From: Trematomus loennbergii
Lineage: Eukaryota > Chordata > Actinopteri > Perciformes > Nototheniidae
Direction of reading: 5' to 3'
Assembly (NCBI GenBank): GCA_012861695.1
Contig: JAAOOA010000613.1
Location: 164,501 to 228,500 of the forward strand
Length of the DNA stretch: 64,000 bases
Shown here piece by piece: positions 24,574 through 64,000 of the stretch. The notes under the pieces were generated by a model that worked only from the letters and a program-made list of their open reading frames with translations, ran no database searches and had not been told where the DNA came from. Made by a program: the position numbers and the translations under genes. Within the stretch, counting starts at the first letter, position 1. Each line of letters begins with the position of its first letter.

Positions 24574-24900
24574 TGTAGCTGACGCTCAAAGTGCCCTTAT
24601 TTATTGTTCTGTATTTTTTGAAGAGTGTTTAATAATGTATGCTTGAACTTTGTTATTTTGTAAAAATAACAAGAGTTGTCTTTCCGGAAGTCATGTGACC
24701 TCTTGCCCCGGATGTTTATATTGTGTTTGTGAGAGAGTAAAAGGGCGCTAAAAGTGTCAACGATGTGATAACGTAATTCTACTGCTGGTCTACTAGGCGA
24801 ACACGTTTTCACGGTGTTTCATGACTGTAAAGAAAAGAATAAACGTGATTGTGGACATCAGTTCGATACGTAAAGTTCTTTCAAGACCAGAGTAGTTACA
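24574..24900 (+). repeat. 3' LTR of the BEL/Pao element
   Basis: Same 327-bp sequence and boundaries as the 5' LTR, followed directly by the attcc target duplication. About 115 bp upstream, at 24430-24455, lies an (AT)n run. A purine-rich tract before the LTR (ggtaatttggtgggag) is a candidate polypurine tract. Confidence 0.93.
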
Positions 24901-24905
24901 ATTCC

Positions 24906-25104
24906 CATGTATAGCCAAATACTTCATCGCCATGCTAATGTCTTACAAATTAGACTCGTTGCCAGTTGAGAGTATGAAAAAAACATGTTTAGCTTAACCT
25001 GCCACAAACATGCCTTGCTGCTATTTTGGCCCCCGTCACCTGTTGACCTGACAGGCAAGTGTCAGGGGGGAATAGACATGTCAGCTGCAGGTGGAAACTC
25101 TCAA
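24906..25104. other. No recognised feature between retrotransposon and gene
   Basis: Likely holds the promoter region of the guanylate cyclase. No TATA box or CpG island is evident. Confidence 0.3.
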
Positions 25105-25174
25105 CTAGGAGCGATGCTTTGGAGATGTTCGGCTCATTTGGAGATCAGGATTTCACAGCTCTGAGGGACTGCAG
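25105..25174 (+). other. Possible 5' untranslated exon of the guanylate cyclase
   Basis: A strong donor (gcag/gtaagg) follows 25174, and a good acceptor (tttcttccccag) ends at 26013 just upstream of the first coding ATG. Together they suggest a non-coding leader exon spliced to 26014. The left edge is a guess; no promoter element was recognised. Confidence 0.35.
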
Positions 25175-25489
25175 GTAAGGGGACTTCTCTTTTTACTTTT
25201 ACCTGTTTTTAATGGGTTAACCTGTAGTTAAATGATAGGATGGACTCAGGATTTAAGCTTCTTCCTTTGGACCGGAGGTTAGTTGAACGAAGCGGTATAG
25301 AAACAGTTTTATCTCAGCAGCTATTGCACAAATTAACAAATCATAGGAGTGTCACACAGATGCCTATTTATCTATTTAATTATGAATTTTGAATGTCCAT
25401 GTTTGTACTAGTGTTTTTCTTTTAAAATGTTTTTTAATATTTTGAGATTTGACGGAGCAGGTCGTACTTTTATTAGATATGTGTCTGTG

Positions 25490-25580
25490 TTTGTAGAGTG
25501 TGTCAGGATGGATCCCTTGTCTTTTTATCTGCAAACTAAATCTACCTACGGGTACAAATAAAGAACCTGAACCTGAGCAT
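25490..25580 (+). mobile_element. Possible LINE-type 3' tail
   Basis: gggtacaaataaagaacctg and preceding sequence resemble the AATAAAG-containing tails of fish non-LTR elements. Confidence 0.3.
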
Positions 25581-26038
25581 CAAAGGCTTCTGGATTTCCC
25601 TTTTTTTGTTTGTTGAGTGGTTTGTGTTTGCCACGTTGGTGACATTTTATGGAAAGCAGCTGCATCAGACACAGCACAGTCACAGCTCATTTACTTCCCT
25701 TTTATTTGTATTATCTTGCTCTCTTTTTACATGTTGCTGGTGTCTGAAAAGGTGACCTTAAGTGTCACACAGGTATACAGCATATTTCCATCTTTACTTC
25801 CGTATGCTGCTAGATAGAAAAAGTTTTACTTTCTTGGAAAGACGCCAAGCAAAATGTCATCCTTTAATCTCCTAAGAAGACGGTGCCAAAGGTCTGTCCT
25901 CTTGAGGAAAACTGGATTCTAATAGATTATTTTTTTAGCTGTGATATTTAAAATTGCTGACCCTAACAAAGATGAGTCCAGCCAGTATTCGGGATGTGTA
26001 ATTTCTTCCCCAGCTGAGCAGTTAACCAAGGCATCGAT

Positions 26039-61246
<35,208 letters not shown>

Positions 61247-61310
61247 GCGGAGAGTTTGTGATTATTAAACAAAACCCAACATGAGACCAGGGGGTGAAGA
61301 TAAATATACT
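61247..61310 (+). other. Probable 3' untranslated region of the cyclase
   Basis: Follows the CCLL stop. An ATTAAA hexamer near 61264 is a weak polyadenylation candidate. Extent unknown. Confidence 0.3.
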
Positions 61311-62060
61311 ATTGGAGGTTAATCAAGGGGGGGGGAATAATGAAATGTAACATCTTGCAGTGACTGACTATCATTGCATTTCAACAAGATGTGGAGGAGA
61401 TTATTTAACTCGATTAAAAGTAGAAGTATCAGATTTTAGATTTTACAATATCATTGGTGTTTAATTCAACATTTTGCAGTGACTAACAATCTGCATTTTA
61501 ACAAGTGGTGGAAGAATATATTCAAGACAAACCCCAACATGTGACGAGGGTCTGAAGCTAAATGTACCATTGGAGGTTAATCAGACGGGGAAATAAATGG
61601 AAATGTGAACATCTTGCAGTGACTGACTATCATTGCATTTCAACAAGATGTGGAGGAGATATTATTTAACTTGATTAAAAGTAGAAGTATCAGATTTTAG
61701 ATTCACTCTTGTCAGTGTAAAAGTCTTGCTTTCAATAAGCTCCATTACCAAGCGCTGTCATTGGAGGTTAGTCAGTGGAAATTCAATATTTTGCAGAGAC
61801 TGACTATCATTGCATTTTAACACGTGGTGGAAGAATATATTTAACTTAAAGTAAAAGTAGAAATATCAGATTGTAGATTGACTCTGTTCAGTGTTAAAGT
61901 CCTGCATTACCAAGCGCTGAAAATGTCATTCGAGTTTAATCAGAGGGCAAAAAAAGGAAGAGGGATTTCAACACTTTTAACACTTGCAGTGACTGACAGT
62001 TTGCATTTTAAACCAGTCGTGGAAGTAAACAAATATCAATCAAACATATATTTTAAGTAC
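61311..62060 (+). repeat. Diverged tandem repeats downstream of the gene
   Basis: cagtgactgactatcattgc, attggaggttaatca and taaaagtagaagtatcagat recur four or five times with a 160-250-bp period. Old, diverged array. Confidence 0.8.
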
Positions 62061-62162
62061 CAAAAGCAAGAGGAATCGTCAATATGTGTTTTGTCCCATT
62101 TCAGAAAATACAGAGTTAGATTGTTGATGCATTCATGTGTTCATAACGTCTGATAAAGTGGG

Positions 62163-62340
62163 TAGTGGTGGTCTAATGGATAGTGAGGTGGGCTGAAGAT
62201 TGGAAGGTTGTGAGTTCAACACCACCACTAGTGTGCCCTTGAGTAAGGCACTTAGCCCTTAGTTACTCCAGGAGAATGTCCCTGTAATCGGTAATTGTAA
62301 GTCGCTTTGGATAAAAGCGTCAGCTATGTGAAATGTATTA
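62163..62340 (+). mobile_element. tRNA-derived SINE
   Basis: gtggtctaatggatagtgag (A-box-like) and gttgtgagttcaacacc (B-box-like), tail gtcgctttggataaaagcgt. Different head from 7781-7975 but the same tail. Confidence 0.75.
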
Positions 62341-62910
62341 AAGGTGAAGTTAAATGTAATTACTTTGTATGCTATTCTTATTCCTGTTGCTGCTTAAAAC
62401 ACCTGTCTTGGAAAGGAACATATAATCTATCAAGGCTCCAAACACTTCCCCATTCTTCATGTTGAACTCCATCTGACTTGAGAAAAAGTACGATAAGCCT
62501 TTTGCATTTCAATAAGTAAGAGTTAATCACATATCGTAGTTAAAATGCCTAGTGTAAATTCGTTTTACATAAGTGCTTTAATTGAGCCTAAATGGACCAT
62601 ATATGTGCTTTAATTGTCTACATGTATGTAGAGGTTTCACAACATCCCTTCCTTATGTCGACTGTTTTAAAGAAAAGGAAGTGCAATGTGCTCAACAAGG
62701 AAACGGCACATTCACAAAATTAAATAAGGAAGAAGTTTAAACGATACTACAGGTGTTCAATCAGGAGAGACGGTTTTGATAGGAATACATATTTATTGCC
62801 AGGAATACACAAATGAATGTAATGGAGTTTTGGCGATTAGGCCCCGTTGTGCAGGAGTATCATTCGGGAGGGGAGAACAGATCCGATGAAACCCCCGGGG
62901 TCTAGACACT

Positions 62911-63085
62911 GGTGGTGGTGAATGGATAGTTGGGTTCGGTCTGAAGGGGAGTGGCTTAGCTTGACCCTGGTGATGGTGAATGGATGGTTGGGTTCGGTCT
63001 GAAGGGGAGGGGCTTAGCTTGACCCTGGTGGTGGTGAATGGATGGTTGGGGTTGGTCTGAAGGGGAGGGGTTTAGCTTGACCCTG
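62911..63085 (+). repeat. 58-bp tandem repeat, three copies
   Basis: ggtgaatggatggttgggtt then cggtctgaaggggaggggcttagcttgaccctgg. Confidence 0.92.
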
Positions 63086-63145
63086 GATTCAGAGGGACAG
63101 GAGGTGAAAAGGGGTGGAGGGGGGTTGCGTCGAGTCACCTGAAAT

Positions 63146-63747
63146 TAGTGATGTGTCAGTCGCGAACGAGCCGATTCTTTTGAACGGCTCTTTGGTACGA
63201 ACGAGGGGAACCGAGTCGTACTTGGTGAGAGCCGTTCTTTTTATCGTTCAATCGTTGGTCCGCACTCACTGCCTGCCAAAATCCACACGCCTTTTAAAAA
63301 AGCTTGATTTTGTTCCCCAAACGTATTCTGTGAAGACCCGCCCCTACTCTGATGGTAGGTTTCAGCACGAGGAGTGAGATGGGGTGGGTCTTAACGGAAT
63401 ACGCGAGAGAGAGAAGTCATACCAAGTGGTACAGGACAGGTAGACAACGTGTTTTTCGGATGGAAAATGAGCCAAACGCGAACGCGAAACAGCAGCAGCA
63501 TTTGGATGCACTTCAACCAAACCAGGCAGTGATAAAGCGCACCATTTGTAAAGGCAAAATATCCTTTAAAGCAGGATCAACAAATAATCTCCATCGCCAC
63601 TTAATTATCATTATGACTGGTGATTATTTCGCAGATAAACCTAGTAACCCCGCCCCCTTTAAAAAAACGGCTCTTTTGAACGGCTCTTTGAAAGGAACGG
63701 AGCCATAAGATCCGGCTCTCTTCAAAGAGCCATAATTCCCATCACTA
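63146..63747 (+). mobile_element. hAT-like element with BED-finger remnant, 602 bp
   Basis: Ends tagtgatg and catcacta, with flanks cctgaaat (63138-63145) and tctgaaat (63748-63755), seven of eight identical. Many aacggctcttt motifs lie near both ends. Confidence 0.85.
63461..63708 (+). pseudogene. BED zinc-finger fragment of a hAT transposase
   Basis: Starts MENEPNANAKQQQHLDALQ and reads CKGKISFKAGSTNNLHRHL, resembling the Cys/His half of a BED finger. It then runs directly into the element's terminal repeats (KKTALLNGS is translated terminus). The catalytic domain is deleted. Confidence 0.7.
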
Positions 63748-63755
63748 TCTGAAAT

Positions 63756-64000
63756 GACAGCTGTCAGAAGGGAGAGCAGATTTAAAAGATTTAACAGAGC
63801 GCTATGATAGGCTTGTGGGAATAGAGCGAAGTGATTGGTTAAGCTGGGGAGTGACGCCCCCGATCACTTATGAGAGGAGAGAGAGTAGTTACATGGAAAT
63901 AGTAAATGAATGAGAAAAGACGGTCTTCCTGGTTGAACTTGCGCTGAGCTTCATTTAGTCCGAATATTCCTGTTTTTCTTTATTTTAATACCAGCCATGT
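63756..64000. other. No recognised feature
   Basis: Unique-looking sequence to the end of the window. Confidence 0.4.

Larger units (their letters stand above)
17423..24900 (+). mobile_element. BEL/Pao LTR retrotransposon, full length, 7478 bp
   Basis: Two direct 327-bp LTRs bounded by TGT...ACA, a 5-bp target duplication attcc (17418-17422 and 24901-24905), and an internal gag-pol with the domain order protease, reverse transcriptase, RNase H, integrase. This order, the DUF1759-like gag and the YVDD reverse transcriptase mark BEL/Pao. The LTRs look identical by eye, so the insertion is young. The internal region has three frame changes. No env-like ORF follows integrase. Confidence 0.95.

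Overview
The window looks like nuclear DNA of a ray-finned fish, probably a percomorph teleost. The evidence is intron-rich vertebrate-style gene structure, GT-AG splice sites, long (CA)n tracts, tRNA-derived SINEs with a fish-type tail, very dense short inverted-repeat DNA transposons (hAT-like with 8-bp target duplications; TTAA-targeting) and a BEL/Pao LTR retrotransposon. I see no bacterial or organellar features. The species cannot be named from the sequence.

One host gene is clear. It lies on the + strand from about 26.0 to 61.2 kb and has 16 coding exons. It encodes a haem-domain soluble guanylate cyclase: H-NOX domain with proximal His and Y-x-S-x-R motif, H-NOXA/PAS-like region, signalling coiled coil, and class III cyclase catalytic domain. 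Its closest match by my recall is the atypical insect Gyc-88E class rather than classical beta-1. A charged linker of roughly 95 residues sits between the sensor and PAS regions. In one reading frame the C-terminus ends in a CCLL isoprenylation-like tetrapeptide. Exons 8, 9 and 16 show apparent frame breaks.

From 1 to 17.4 kb there is no supported host gene. This part holds a 1.24-kb hAT element whose empty site survives elsewhere in the window, SINEs, TTAA elements, CA/GT microsatellites, a diverged tandem duplication at 11.7-12.5 kb and a 1-kb minisatellite at 13.6-14.6 kb. From 17,423 to 24,900 lies a 7.48-kb BEL/Pao retrotransposon with two 327-bp LTRs that look identical and a 5-bp target duplication (attcc). 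Its gag-pol is spread over successive frames.

The introns are packed with repeats: six TTAA-flanked copies of one MITE family, longer relatives of it, minisatellites of 37, 44 and 36 bp, several other terminal-inverted-repeat elements, a large inverted duplication (about 38.6-40.9 kb against 52.1-54.2 kb) whose arms carry different insertions, and two partial copies of the gene's own exons. From 61.3 to 64.0 kb there are diverged 3' repeats, a SINE, a 58-bp repeat and a BED-finger hAT remnant.

The breaks in the cyclase exons and in the retrotransposon all move the frame in the direction expected from missing bases. Because the retrotransposon has near-identical LTRs and so should be young, base deletions in the assembly are at least as likely as true decay.
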